In this document: positions 1-5,933 of the stretch, piece after piece
Layout of the letters: the number at the start of each line of letters is the position of its first letter
Numbering within the stretch: position 1 is the stretch's first letter
From: Pseudomonadota bacterium
GTDB taxonomy: Bacteria > Desulfobacterota > Desulfobulbia > Desulfobulbales > Desulfobulbaceae
Assembly (NCBI GenBank): GCA_009782165.1
Contig: WQUH01000091.1
Span: forward strand, 1-6,113
Reading direction: 5' to 3'
Length of the DNA stretch: 6,113 bases
The notes under the pieces: model-generated
What the model saw: only the letters and a program-made list of their open reading frames with translations
What the model was told of the DNA's origin: nothing
The model's database searches: none
Program-made: the position numbers and the translations under genes

Positions 1-2130
1 GGTCGCCGTATCCATATCGCGCATCCGGGTGGCGCAGACGATGCCGAAACTGGCCGAAACCGATATGCCCCTGCCTTCGAACTCCACCGGCGTTGAACAC
101 ACCGCCAGCCGAATGCGCTCCGTGGCGGTCAGCACATTCGCCTGATCGAGGTCGGGCATCAGGATGATGAACTCCTCGCCGCCGAACCGACCGAACAGGT
201 CATACGGCCGGATCGTCTTTTTCACCCTCCGGACGATTTCCCTGAGCACCTGATCCCCTGCCAGATGGCCGTAATTGTCATTGATGGCTTTGAAGTGGTC
301 CAGGTCAAAGATGATGATGAAACATTCGCTGCCCAGCCGCGCCGACCTTTCAATCTGCATCAGGCCGAACTCCAGAAAATACCGCCGGGTGAGAACGCCG
401 GTCAGCCCGTCTTTGCTCGCTATTTCCCTGAGTTTTCTGCTGAGGATCAGGTTCCTGGCGAACAGGAACAGGGTGATGGCCAGGATCACGCTCAACGCGC
501 CGGCGGTGGCCGCCAGCAAAACCGAGCGCTCCTTGGTCAGCTTGGTCGAGTAGTCGAACATCCGGCCGGTCCAGTCGGTTTCAATCATGTCGGTCTGCAC
601 ATACTGCTGCGCCTTGTCGACGATGGAACACAGGATTTTCTCATCCTTGTGAAAGCCGAAATACGAGTCCATCGGCGCCGACAGTTTGACATTGATCTTG
701 AAGCCCGACTTTTCCCGATAGTTGGTCTGGGAGAGCAGCATGTGCTCGGATGCCATCAGCAGGGGCACATCCCCTCTTTCCAGGGCGTTCAGACAGTCCT
801 CCAGGGTGTTGTACAACTTCAGGTTGTCATTCTCGGGAAAGAGTTCGCGATAGGTGTCCTCAAACCCGGATTTGCTCACCACCCCCACGGTCGCCCGCAT
901 AACCTGGTAGGCCGCCAGGTTCGGATAGTCCGATTTTGACAGGATGGCGTAGCGGGAGCGGGAGTACGGAACCGCGCTCCAGATAAAGTGCTCCTTTCTC
1001 GCCTCGGAGTGCAAAAGTTGCGCGATCATGGGGAGCTTGCCGGCTTTCGCCTTGTCGAAGATCTCCGGCCAGGTGGAGTATCTGGTGGTTGCCGCCTCAA
1101 AGCGGAGGCCCGTCAGCCTGCCTATTTCCGCCAGCACATCCACGGCAATGCCCTGGAATGCCTTTTCCGTTTCGTTGTAGAAGGTGACCGGATAGTTGTC
1201 GTGCTCGAAGGCCACGCCGACCGCCCCGCCCCGCTGCTTCAACTCGGCGATATAGGCTCGTTCTTCCCTGGTGAGCGATTCGTCCAGCTTGTGCTTCGCA
1301 TATTCGAAATCGCCCTCTTTGTAGAGGGTGAACAGCCGGTCGAGCCCACCCGCGGCAATATACCTGTTGAACACCGAGATCACCGGGGCCAGCTCGGGAT
1401 TGGCGGTCGTCATCGAAACCGGTTTATACACCATCGGAAAAAAGATGGCGGAACGGATGAAATCGTATTGGGCGAAAACGGGATCCGCGATGCCCACCTC
1501 GATAAAGGCGTCGATCTCGCCGCTCTGGATCATCCTGACGGCTGTCTGGTAACTGTCGACGTCCACGCGGGTAAACGGTTCGGGATAGGCGGTTCTGACC
1601 GCATCCGCGGTGGCGGTTCCTTCCAAAAATCCGATTCTGCACCCGATGATGTCGGTCTCGGTCTGAATCTTGTGCGAATCCGCGCGGGTAAAAATCCGGA
1701 GCATCCGTTCGGCGATGGGCGCCGACATGGTGTACTTCTGCTGCCGGGCCTCGGTCAGCGTCAACTCCCCCGTGAAATCGAGCGACCGGGAGTCGAGTCT
1801 GGTCATCAAGACCTCCCGTTCGTCTATTTCCGGGACAAAGCGTATCCCGAAAAGCCCGGACAGGAGATCGCACAACCTGGGCGTAAAGCCGACGCGGGAA
1901 CCGTCGGGCAGGGTAAAGGCTTCCGTCGTGTGCAGCGCGCCGTACGAAAAGGCGGTTCTGGCGGATTTAAGCGCCTCGATCGCGGATATCTCCTCCTCGG
2001 TCACGCCGGGGATATCCCGGTAGGTCGCGATGGCGGCAAACCGCGACATCTCATGCAGGGCCGCGCTGTCGTAATCCCTTGAAGAGAAAAGACACAGCAA
2101 TACGACCAGAAACACCGCGATGCGCTTCAT
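1..2130 (-). CDS. Sensor diguanylate cyclase: signal peptide, two periplasmic solute-binding domains, TM helix, GGDEF (3' end beyond the window)
   Basis: Reading the minus strand from ATG at 2130 gives 710 codons without a stop up to the window edge. The protein begins MKRIAVFLVVLLCLFSS, a signal peptide or anchor. Residues about 30-265 and 300-525 each look like a bacterial extracellular solute-binding domain (SBP_bac_3 type), for example SRVGFTPRLCDLL and GIAVDVLAEIGRLTG. A hydrophobic helix spans about 537-557. The GGDEF domain starts near DGLTGVLTRRYF (574-585). It carries the metal-binding region FDLDHFKAINDNYGH, GGEEF at 650-654, and RPYD at 641-644, exactly five residues upstream of GGEEF as expected for the product-inhibition I-site. 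From family knowledge, it should bind a small periplasmic ligand, perhaps an amino acid, and condense two GTP to c-di-GMP in the cytoplasm. All catalytic signatures look intact. About 25-35 C-terminal residues are probably missing. The ligand cannot be told from sequence. GGAAGG at 2136-2141 supports the start. Confidence 0.93.
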   Translation of the reverse strand, partial: MKRIAVFLVVLLCLFSSRDYDSAALHEMSRFAAIATYRDIPGVTEEEISAIEALKSARTAFSYGALHTTEAFTLPDGSRVGFTPRLCDLLSGLFGIRFVPEIDEREVLMTRLDSRSLDFTGELTLTEARQQKYTMSAPIAERMLRIFTRADSHKIQTETDIIGCRIGFLEGTATADAVRTAYPEPFTRVDVDSYQTAVRMIQSGEIDAFIEVGIADPVFAQYDFIRSAIFFPMVYKPVSMTTANPELAPVISVFNRYIAAGGLDRLFTLYKEGDFEYAKHKLDESLTREERAYIAELKQRGGAVGVAFEHDNYPVTFYNETEKAFQGIAVDVLAEIGRLTGLRFEAATTRYSTWPEIFDKAKAGKLPMIAQLLHSEARKEHFIWSAVPYSRSRYAILSKSDYPNLAAYQVMRATVGVVSKSGFEDTYRELFPENDNLKLYNTLEDCLNALERGDVPLLMASEHMLLSQTNYREKSGFKINVKLSAPMDSYFGFHKDEKILCSIVDKAQQYVQTDMIETDWTGRMFDYSTKLTKERSVLLAATAGALSVILAITLFLFARNLILSRKLREIASKDGLTGVLTRRYFLEFGLMQIERSARLGSECFIIIFDLDHFKAINDNYGHLAGDQVLREIVRRVKKTIRPYDLFGRFGGEEFIILMPDLDQANVLTATERIRLAVCSTPVEFEGRGISVSASFGIVCATRMRDMDTAT

Positions 2131-2135
2131 GACGA

Positions 2136-2141
2136 CCTTCC
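2136..2141 (-). promoter_or_regulatory. Shine-Dalgarno site of the diguanylate cyclase gene
   Basis: On the minus strand GGAAGG lies five bases before the ATG at 2130. It supports this start, which also gives a well-formed signal peptide. Confidence 0.7.
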
Positions 2142-2217
2142 AGTATCGAAAACAGGCGCATTCACAGCTTCTTTCCTCATCTCAGAGCGCATAACGCGTT
2201 GCTAAAATCTTGTACGG

Positions 2218-2246
2218 CTGTTAGTTACCAGTAGCAGTGTTTTTTT
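2218..2246 (+). terminator. Weak hairpin plus T7 in the leader of the antiporter gene
   Basis: CTGTTA (2218-2223) can pair with TAGCAG (2232-2237), six pairs with one G-T wobble and an eight-base loop. Seven T follow (2240-2246). The orientation is plus, into the antiporter gene 40 bases downstream, and there is no plus-strand gene upstream to terminate. It could be a leader attenuator, a barrier to upstream readthrough, or chance. Just beyond it, the minus strand reads TATAAT at 2253-2248, a possible -10 box for the divergent diguanylate cyclase gene, but I see no good -35 partner. Confidence 0.25.
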
Positions 2247-2285
2247 AATTATACAAGAATGATTACACAACCATACGGAAAAACG

Positions 2286-4052
2286 ATGCACGAATACACC
2301 TTGCTCGAAATTTTGGCCGCCGGGTTTGGTCTGGCGCTGGTCTTCGGCTATCTGGCCCTGCGGTTGAAACTGTCGCCCATTGTGGGCTACCTGCTGGCCG
2401 GTTTTCTGGTCGGCCCCCAATCCCCCGGCTTTGTGGCGGATATGAACCTGGCCATCCAGCTTTCAGAGGCCGGCGTCATTCTGCTCATGTTCGGGGTGGG
2501 GCTGCATTTCAACCTGGACGATCTGCTGGCCGTCAAGGGGGTGGCCCTGCCCGGCGCCCTGCTGCAAACCGCGGCGGCAACGGCCGCCGGCACCTGGGCG
2601 GGCCTTGCCCTGGGTCTGCCTCTGCCCGCCGGCATCATGCTGGGCCTGGGTCTGGCCGTGGCCAGCACCGTGGTCCTGCTCAGGGTGCTGGGCGACAACA
2701 ACATGGTCGACTCCGTACACGGTCATGTGGCCATCGGCTGGCTGGTGGTGGAAGACCTGTTCACCGTGCTGATTCTGGTTCTGCTGCCCAGCGTGGCCGG
2801 CCTGATGGGCGGCGGCGGCGGCGCGGAGGCCGCCTCCGCCGTGGACGCCATGTCCGTGGCCAAGGCCCTGGGCGGGGCGGTGCTGCGGCTGGTCGCCCTG
2901 TGGGTGACGGTGCTGGTCGTGGGGGGCCGCGTGGTGCCCTGGCTGCTGACCCGTATCGTCCGCACCCGGTCGCAGGAGCTGTTCACCCTGGCCGTGCTGG
3001 CCGCGGCCTTTGCCACGGCGGTGGGCGCGGCCGTCTTCTTTCACGCCTCCATGGCCCTGGGCGCCTTTCTGGGCGGCATGGTCATCGGCAAGACCAAGGT
3101 CAGCCACCAGGCCGGCGCGGACCTCCTGCCCCTGCGCGACGCCTTTGCCGTGCTCTTCTTCCTTTCGGTGGGCATGCTGTTCAACCCGTCCTTTCTCCTG
3201 GAGCAACCCCTGCTCATCGCGATCTGCCTGGCTATCGTCCTGCTGCTCAAACCCCTGACCGCCATGCTGGTGGTGACGCTGCTCGGCTATTCGACCTACA
3301 CCGCCCTGGTCGTGGCCATCAGTCTGGCCCAGGTGGGCGAATTTTCCTTCATCCTGGCCCAGCAGGCCCAATACCTGGGCATCATCCCCGAATCGGTCTA
3401 CAATGTGCTGGTGGTCTGCGGCCTGGCGTCCATCACGGTGAACCCCGGCCTGTTCAGCACCATCCCCAAAATTGAGGGCGCCCTGAAAAGGCGGGAGGGG
3501 CTCTGGCATTTCCTCAACGCCCGGGCCGAGGCCAGGGCGCTCAGGGGCAACGCCGCCCATGGCGGCCAGGGGCACGGCCACGCGATCCCGGCGGCGAATG
3601 TGCCCATCGCGGTGGTGGTGGGCTACGGCCCCACCGGGAAAAGCGTGGCCAAAGTCCTGCCGGACCGGGGAGTGACCCCGGTGGTGATCGACCTCAACAT
3701 GGACACGGTCAACGATCTGAGCGAAAAGGGCAACTGGGCGATATTCGGGGATGCCTCCAAACGGGAGGTGCTCATTGCCGCCGGCATCGAACGGGCCGGC
3801 TACCTGATTATCACCGTGCCCGTGGCCGAAGACGTGGCGGCCGCCGCGACCATGGCCCGCAGCCTGAACCCGGATATCCGCATCCTGGTCCGGGCGCGTT
3901 TTCTGGGAGAAGACGAGCTGCTGCGTAAGGCCGGCGTGACCGCCATCGCCTTTGAAGAGGAAGAGGTGGCCAAAAGCCTGACCGCGATGGTGCTGGAGGA
4001 CGTGCGCCTCTGCGCCGAAGGCGCCTGCCCGGCGCCGCCCCGGCCCGAATGA
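2286..4052 (+). CDS. ybaL: YbaL/Kef-type CPA2 monovalent cation:proton antiporter with TrkA-N (RCK) domain
   Basis: This is a complete inner-membrane protein of 588 residues. Residues about 5-385 form the Na_H_Exchanger domain with many hydrophobic helices. It closely resembles E. coli YbaL (about 558 residues), sharing SPIVGYLLAG, GVILLMFGVGLHF, ASTVVLLR, IGWLVVEDL and DAFAVLFF.SVGMLF. Acidic residues of the VVEDL helix are E156-D157, and QVGEF at 349-353 is a conserved CPA2 motif. A His/Gly-rich linker (about 425-440) leads to a Rossmann TrkA-N domain at about 440-555, with GYGPTG at 446-451 and the β2-end acidic D469, which suggests NAD(H) binding. By family, it exchanges K+ or Na+ for protons under nucleotide control. 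The start at 2286 (MHEYTLLEI) aligns with the YbaL N-terminus. An in-frame ATG at 2259 would add nine residues but has no ribosome site. The exact ion and any glutathione-adduct gating are unknown. Confidence 0.93.
   Translation: MHEYTLLEILAAGFGLALVFGYLALRLKLSPIVGYLLAGFLVGPQSPGFVADMNLAIQLSEAGVILLMFGVGLHFNLDDLLAVKGVALPGALLQTAAATAAGTWAGLALGLPLPAGIMLGLGLAVASTVVLLRVLGDNNMVDSVHGHVAIGWLVVEDLFTVLILVLLPSVAGLMGGGGGAEAASAVDAMSVAKALGGAVLRLVALWVTVLVVGGRVVPWLLTRIVRTRSQELFTLAVLAAAFATAVGAAVFFHASMALGAFLGGMVIGKTKVSHQAGADLLPLRDAFAVLFFLSVGMLFNPSFLLEQPLLIAICLAIVLLLKPLTAMLVVTLLGYSTYTALVVAISLAQVGEFSFILAQQAQYLGIIPESVYNVLVVCGLASITVNPGLFSTIPKIEGALKRREGLWHFLNARAEARALRGNAAHGGQGHGHAIPAANVPIAVVVGYGPTGKSVAKVLPDRGVTPVVIDLNMDTVNDLSEKGNWAIFGDASKREVLIAAGIERAGYLIITVPVAEDVAAAATMARSLNPDIRILVRARFLGEDELLRKAGVTAIAFEEEEVAKSLTAMVLEDVRLCAEGACPAPPRPE
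2808..2822 (+). repeat. (GGC)5 in-frame microsatellite
   Basis: Five GGC units encode five consecutive glycines in the loop after LPSVAGLM of the antiporter. Whole-unit slippage would change the glycine number without breaking the frame. It is probably just a flexible loop in GC-rich DNA. Confidence 0.5.
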
Positions 4053-4107
4053 TGCCGCCGCCAGGGCAAACCATCCACCCTTCCCCGCCACCCTCCGCGC
4101 ACATCGG

Positions 4108-4153
4108 AAAAAACCGTGGTTGAGGAAAATTCCTGTTTTCCCTCTTAACCACG
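4108..4153 (-). terminator. Strong hairpin with T6 tract, oriented as a minus-strand terminator
   Basis: CGTGGTT (4115-4121) pairs with AACCACG (4147-4153). Inside it, GAGGAAAA (4122-4129) pairs with TTTTCCCTC (4136-4144) with one bulged C, after a two-base T bulge. The loop is TTCCTG. On the minus strand the stem is followed by G and TTTTTT (4113-4108), the textbook intrinsic terminator arrangement. On the plus strand only TCCGGG follows, so there it would be a plain hairpin at the 3' end of the antiporter transcript, about 60 bases after its stop. No minus-strand gene lies immediately upstream to use it. Confidence 0.6.
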
Positions 4154-4221
4154 TCCGGGAATCTGCCGATAAGCCGATTAGGAACAGGATGCCATGGTGG
4201 CAAATCCGAAAAGAAAGAACC

Positions 4222-4272
4222 GTCCGGACACGATCCGGACTTGGCCGATGAGTCGTCGCGACACACCGACGA
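4222..4272 (+). promoter_or_regulatory. Two hairpins / tandem palindromes in the leader of the STAS-like gene
   Basis: GTCCGGA (4222-4228) pairs with TCCGGAC (4234-4240) across a five-base loop. The two TCCGGA hexamers are themselves palindromes spaced 11 bp, one helical turn, which would also suit a tandem operator. A second hairpin, TCGTCG (4253-4258) with CGACGA (4267-4272), follows. The site is 40-90 bases upstream of the chosen ATG. Function is unknown; this could be mRNA leader structure or a repressor site. Confidence 0.3.
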
Positions 4273-4299
4273 TCAGGGAATGGTCATCGGCAAACCCAA

Positions 4300-4307
4300 G
4301 GGAGGGG
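4300..4307 (+). promoter_or_regulatory. Strong Shine-Dalgarno site that decides the STAS-like gene start
   Basis: GGGAGGGG ends three bases before the ATG at 4311. It is far stronger than the AGGA-type sequence before the upstream in-frame ATG at 4194, so 4311 is preferred. Confidence 0.75.
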
Positions 4308-4310
4308 ACT

Positions 4311-4715
4311 ATGCGATTCAGAATTATGAAGGGGAAGGAACAGGGGATGTTTTTGCTCGCCGCTTCCGGCAGGATCGACGACGATTCCAGTTGGGATCTG
4401 CTGCAGGTTGCCCAGATCATGCTGAGTATGCCCCGTTGCCGTGAATTGGTGATTGACCTGCAGGGCGTGGAGATCGACGATGACCTGTCGACGCTCAACA
4501 CGGATATCCTGGTCTCGGTTTTCGAGGAAAGCCTGTTGCTCAAGGACTGCACCCTGATCGTCCGGTTCGGGAACAACGACGAGATCCGCCTGTGCGCCGA
4601 TCAACTGCCGCTGGAACCGGCCTTGCCGTATGTCAACGTGCGTCTCGACGAGGCCAAGGTGTACGGCCGGGCGATGCAGTGGCTTGAGAAGGAGGCCCGC
4701 TTGCTGGCCCATTGA
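4311..4715 (+). CDS. STAS-like domain protein, function unknown
   Basis: This is a small soluble protein of 134 residues with no signal peptide or membrane segment. The pattern MFLLAASGRIDDDSSWDLL, then ELVIDLQGVEIDDDLSTLN, then CTLIVRFG follows the β-α-β order of STAS (anti-anti-sigma SpoIIAA-like) domains: a first strand ending in G-x-I/L-D, a strand ELVIDLQGV, and a helix after it. The usual DSSG phosphorylation motif is not seen; the matching place reads DDDLST (57-61 region). Regulation by serine phosphorylation is therefore doubtful. The remaining 40 residues (about 95-134) look like a C-terminal αβ addition ending in a charged helix. An alternative start at 4194 would add 39 low-complexity polar residues, which I reject on ribosome-site strength. 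No kinase, phosphatase or sigma factor gene is adjacent. The fold assignment is an inference from pattern only. Confidence 0.75.
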   Translation: MRFRIMKGKEQGMFLLAASGRIDDDSSWDLLQVAQIMLSMPRCRELVIDLQGVEIDDDLSTLNTDILVSVFEESLLLKDCTLIVRFGNNDEIRLCADQLPLEPALPYVNVRLDEAKVYGRAMQWLEKEARLLAH

Positions 4716-4750
4716 CCATCCGCGGACCTTGTCCGCCAGATTGTGCAGAT

Positions 4751-4791
4751 AAAAAAATCTCCATGGCCGAGCGGGTCATGGAGATTTTTTT
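4751..4791 (+). terminator. Bidirectional intrinsic terminator between convergent genes
   Basis: A perfect 15-bp stem, AAAAAAATCTCCATG (4751-4765) with CATGGAGATTTTTTT (4777-4791), encloses an 11-base loop. A T-tract on each strand makes it work both ways. A second T-run extends to 4799 on the plus side. It lies 35 bases after the STAS-like gene and 55 bases after the cobO stop, so it should end both transcripts. Confidence 0.92.
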
Positions 4792-4846
4792 TGTTTTTTG
4801 TGGCTGCCCATGAACAACGCGGCAGCAAGCCCCCGGCGGCGGCCGC

Positions 4847-5368
4847 TTAAAATTCGATTCCCGGTTGCGCCTTGATGCCGTCGGCCAACGGATGCTTGAC
4901 CGCGCGCATCTCGGTGACGAGGTCGGCAAGCTCCAGCAGCCGCTCCGGGGCATGGCGGCCGGTCACCACCACATGCTGACCCGCAGGGCGGCCGGTCAGG
5001 ATGTCCAGGCAGGGCTCGAGGGGCAGCATGTTGTAGTGGAGCAGGTAGGTAAACTCGTCGAGCACCACGGTATGGTAGCTCCCGGAGGCGATCGCGGCGC
5101 GGGCGAAATCCCAGCCCTCCCGAGCCAGGCGGGCGTCTTCCTCGATGTTGTCCGATTTCCAGGTGAACCCCTGGCCCATCACATGAAAATCGATCAAGCC
5201 TTCAAACCGTTTGACCGCGTCCAGTTCGCCGTAGCGCCAGCCGCCCTTGATGAACTGAATGAAGCAGACCTTGAGGCCGTGACCGGCCGCCCGCATGGCC
5301 ATGCCGAGGGCGGCGGTGGTCTTGCCCTTGCCGTTGCCGGTGAACACCATCAGTAATCCCCTGGCCAT
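4847..5368 (-). CDS. cobO: Corrinoid adenosyltransferase (CobO/BtuR/CobA family)
   Basis: This complete protein of 173 residues transfers the adenosyl group of ATP to the cobalt of cob(I)yrinic acid a,c-diamide or cobalamin in the cytoplasm, forming the adenosyl-cobamide coenzyme. The P-loop GNGKGKTT is at residues 11-18. GFTW is at 67-70; in BtuR/CobA the matching Phe and Trp help form the four-coordinate corrinoid. VVLDEFTY (101-108) supplies the Walker B acids. The tail AVKHPLADGIKAQPGIEF matches the BtuR ending. E. coli BtuR is 196 residues; this protein lacks its N-terminal helical extension, as short CobO forms do. Start MARG at 5368 has AGGGAG six bases upstream; a further in-frame ATG at 5398 would add ten residues with a poorer site. 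It stands alone: no other cobalamin gene and no recognisable B12 riboswitch are seen, so a salvage role is as likely as de novo synthesis. Confidence 0.95.
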   Translation of the reverse strand: MARGLLMVFTGNGKGKTTAALGMAMRAAGHGLKVCFIQFIKGGWRYGELDAVKRFEGLIDFHVMGQGFTWKSDNIEEDARLAREGWDFARAAIASGSYHTVVLDEFTYLLHYNMLPLEPCLDILTGRPAGQHVVVTGRHAPERLLELADLVTEMRAVKHPLADGIKAQPGIEF

Positions 5369-5374
5369 CGCTGT

Positions 5375-5380
5375 CTCCCT
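5375..5380 (-). promoter_or_regulatory. Shine-Dalgarno site that decides the cobO start
   Basis: On the minus strand AGGGAG is separated by six bases (ACAGCG) from the ATG at 5368. The alternative ATG at 5398 has only AAGAGA in front of it. Confidence 0.65.
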
Positions 5381-5443
5381 GTCCCGAAGTTGCACCATTC
5401 TCTTTTCAATGCACAACTCAATTAGATGCAGGCGGGTTCTGCG

Positions 5444-5463
5444 TCCTGCGACTCCGCGCAGGA
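5444..5463. repeat. REP-like palindrome 1
   Basis: TCCTGCG and CGCAGGA form a perfect 7-bp stem around ACTCCG. The same two arms recur at 5718-5738, so this is one copy of a repeated element. Confidence 0.6.
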
Positions 5464-5482
5464 TGACGCGCGTGTTTCGATA

Positions 5483-5501
5483 CGCAGGCGGGACGCCTGC
5501 G
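5483..5501. repeat. REP-like palindrome 2
   Basis: CGCAGGCG and CGCCTGCG form a perfect 8-bp stem with loop GGA. Its style matches short dispersed intergenic palindromes of GC-rich bacteria. Confidence 0.6.
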
Positions 5502-5552
5502 GTCCCATGTCCATGCCTTTGCCGTCGTGCCCGCAGGGTACTGGATTCCCTG

Positions 5553-5587
5553 TCATTCCCGCGTAGGCGGGAATTTCGCGGGAATGA
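5553..5587. repeat. REP-like palindrome 3 with two alternative stems
   Basis: TCATTCCCGCG (5553-5563) pairs perfectly over 11 bp with CGCGGGAATGA (5577-5587). The same left arm can instead pair ATTCCCGC (5555-5562) with GCGGGAAT (5567-5574). The ATTCCC...GGGAAT core resembles widespread intergenic repeats such as neisserial dRS3. A further ATTCCC stands at 5545-5550. Confidence 0.65.
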
Positions 5588-5590
5588 ACC

Positions 5591-5610
5591 GGGCACGGCA
5601 CGCCGTGCCC
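5591..5610. repeat. REP-like palindrome 4
   Basis: GGGCACGGC and GCCGTGCCC form a perfect 9-bp stem around two bases. It lies three bases after palindrome 3, followed by CTACGGCAC. Confidence 0.65.
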
Positions 5611-5706
5611 CTACGGCACCCATACCTGTATTGGTAATCCGTGGCGGCAGTTCCCCGCACATGTTGGGGTTCGCCTGCGGCTCGCAACGACGCTTCCCAT
5701 TCCGTC

Positions 5707-5756
5707 ATTCCGCGCGATCCTGCGCGCAAGCCGCAGGAGAAGCGGAGACGCGGAAT
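5707..5756. repeat. REP-like palindrome 5, nested hairpin
   Basis: The outer arms are ATTCCGCG (5707-5714) and CGCGGAAT (5749-5756). The inner arms are TCCTGCG (5718-5724) and CGCAGGA (5732-5738). The inner stem is identical to palindrome 1. The nested form, about 50 bases, looks like a complete REP or small MITE-like unit. Confidence 0.6.
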
Positions 5757-5770
5757 CCACACGCCGGCCG

Positions 5771-5909
5771 CCGGATCGTTTACCTGCCTACGATACCGGA
5801 AACAGCGAAAGGTGCAAGGGCTGCGCGCCCGGCACGGGCAAAAGGAGCGATCCAAGCGCCCAGAGCGGGCGCCATTGCGGGCAAGGCACGAATTCAGGCC
5901 AAGCAATGG
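5771..5909. other. Run of four hairpins, possible structured RNA
   Basis: Four successive stems are visible. CCGGATCGT (5771-5779) pairs with ACGATaCCGG (5790-5799) with one bulge. GCCC (5827-5830) pairs with GGGC (5836-5839). GCGCCC (5856-5861) pairs with GGGCGC (5867-5872). CCATTGC (5872-5878) pairs with GCAATGG (5903-5909); the last two overlap by one base. I do not recognise a known RNA family, and GC-rich DNA forms such stems easily. The strand is undecided. Confidence 0.25.
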
Positions 5910-5916
5910 AATTCTG

Positions 5917-5933
5917 TGGCAGACAGGTTGCAT
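5917..5933 (+). promoter_or_regulatory. Candidate sigma-54 (-24/-12) promoter
   Basis: The sequence TGGCAG-N5-TTGCA has GG (5918-5919) and GC (5930-5931) separated by exactly ten bases, the fixed spacing of sigma-54 promoters. TTGCA is perfect; the -24 box is TGGCAG rather than TGGCAC. Transcription would start near 5943 and run toward the EttA-like gene. No enhancer-binding protein gene or site is visible, so chance remains possible. Confidence 0.3.

Noticed and set aside
988..2082. Plus-strand 364-codon open frame opposite the diguanylate cyclase gene (with a similar one at 265-939)
   Set aside because: It lies codon-for-codon antisense to a clear multi-domain gene, is rich in Gly, Arg and His, shows no domain, and is a by-product of GC-rich codon use.
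2248..2253. TATAAT on the minus strand as the diguanylate cyclase promoter
   Set aside because: The -10 match is perfect but there is no -35 at the right distance, and the region is AT-rich. It is mentioned only as a possibility.
2463..4091. Minus-strand 542-codon open frame opposite the antiporter gene
   Set aside because: It is a His/Gln/Gly-rich low-complexity translation with no recognisable fold, opposite an unmistakable membrane transporter.
4194..4310. N-terminal extension of the STAS-like protein from ATG 4194
   Set aside because: It would add 39 polar, Arg/Pro-rich residues. The internal ATG at 4311 has a much stronger ribosome site, and the STAS-like pattern begins just after it.
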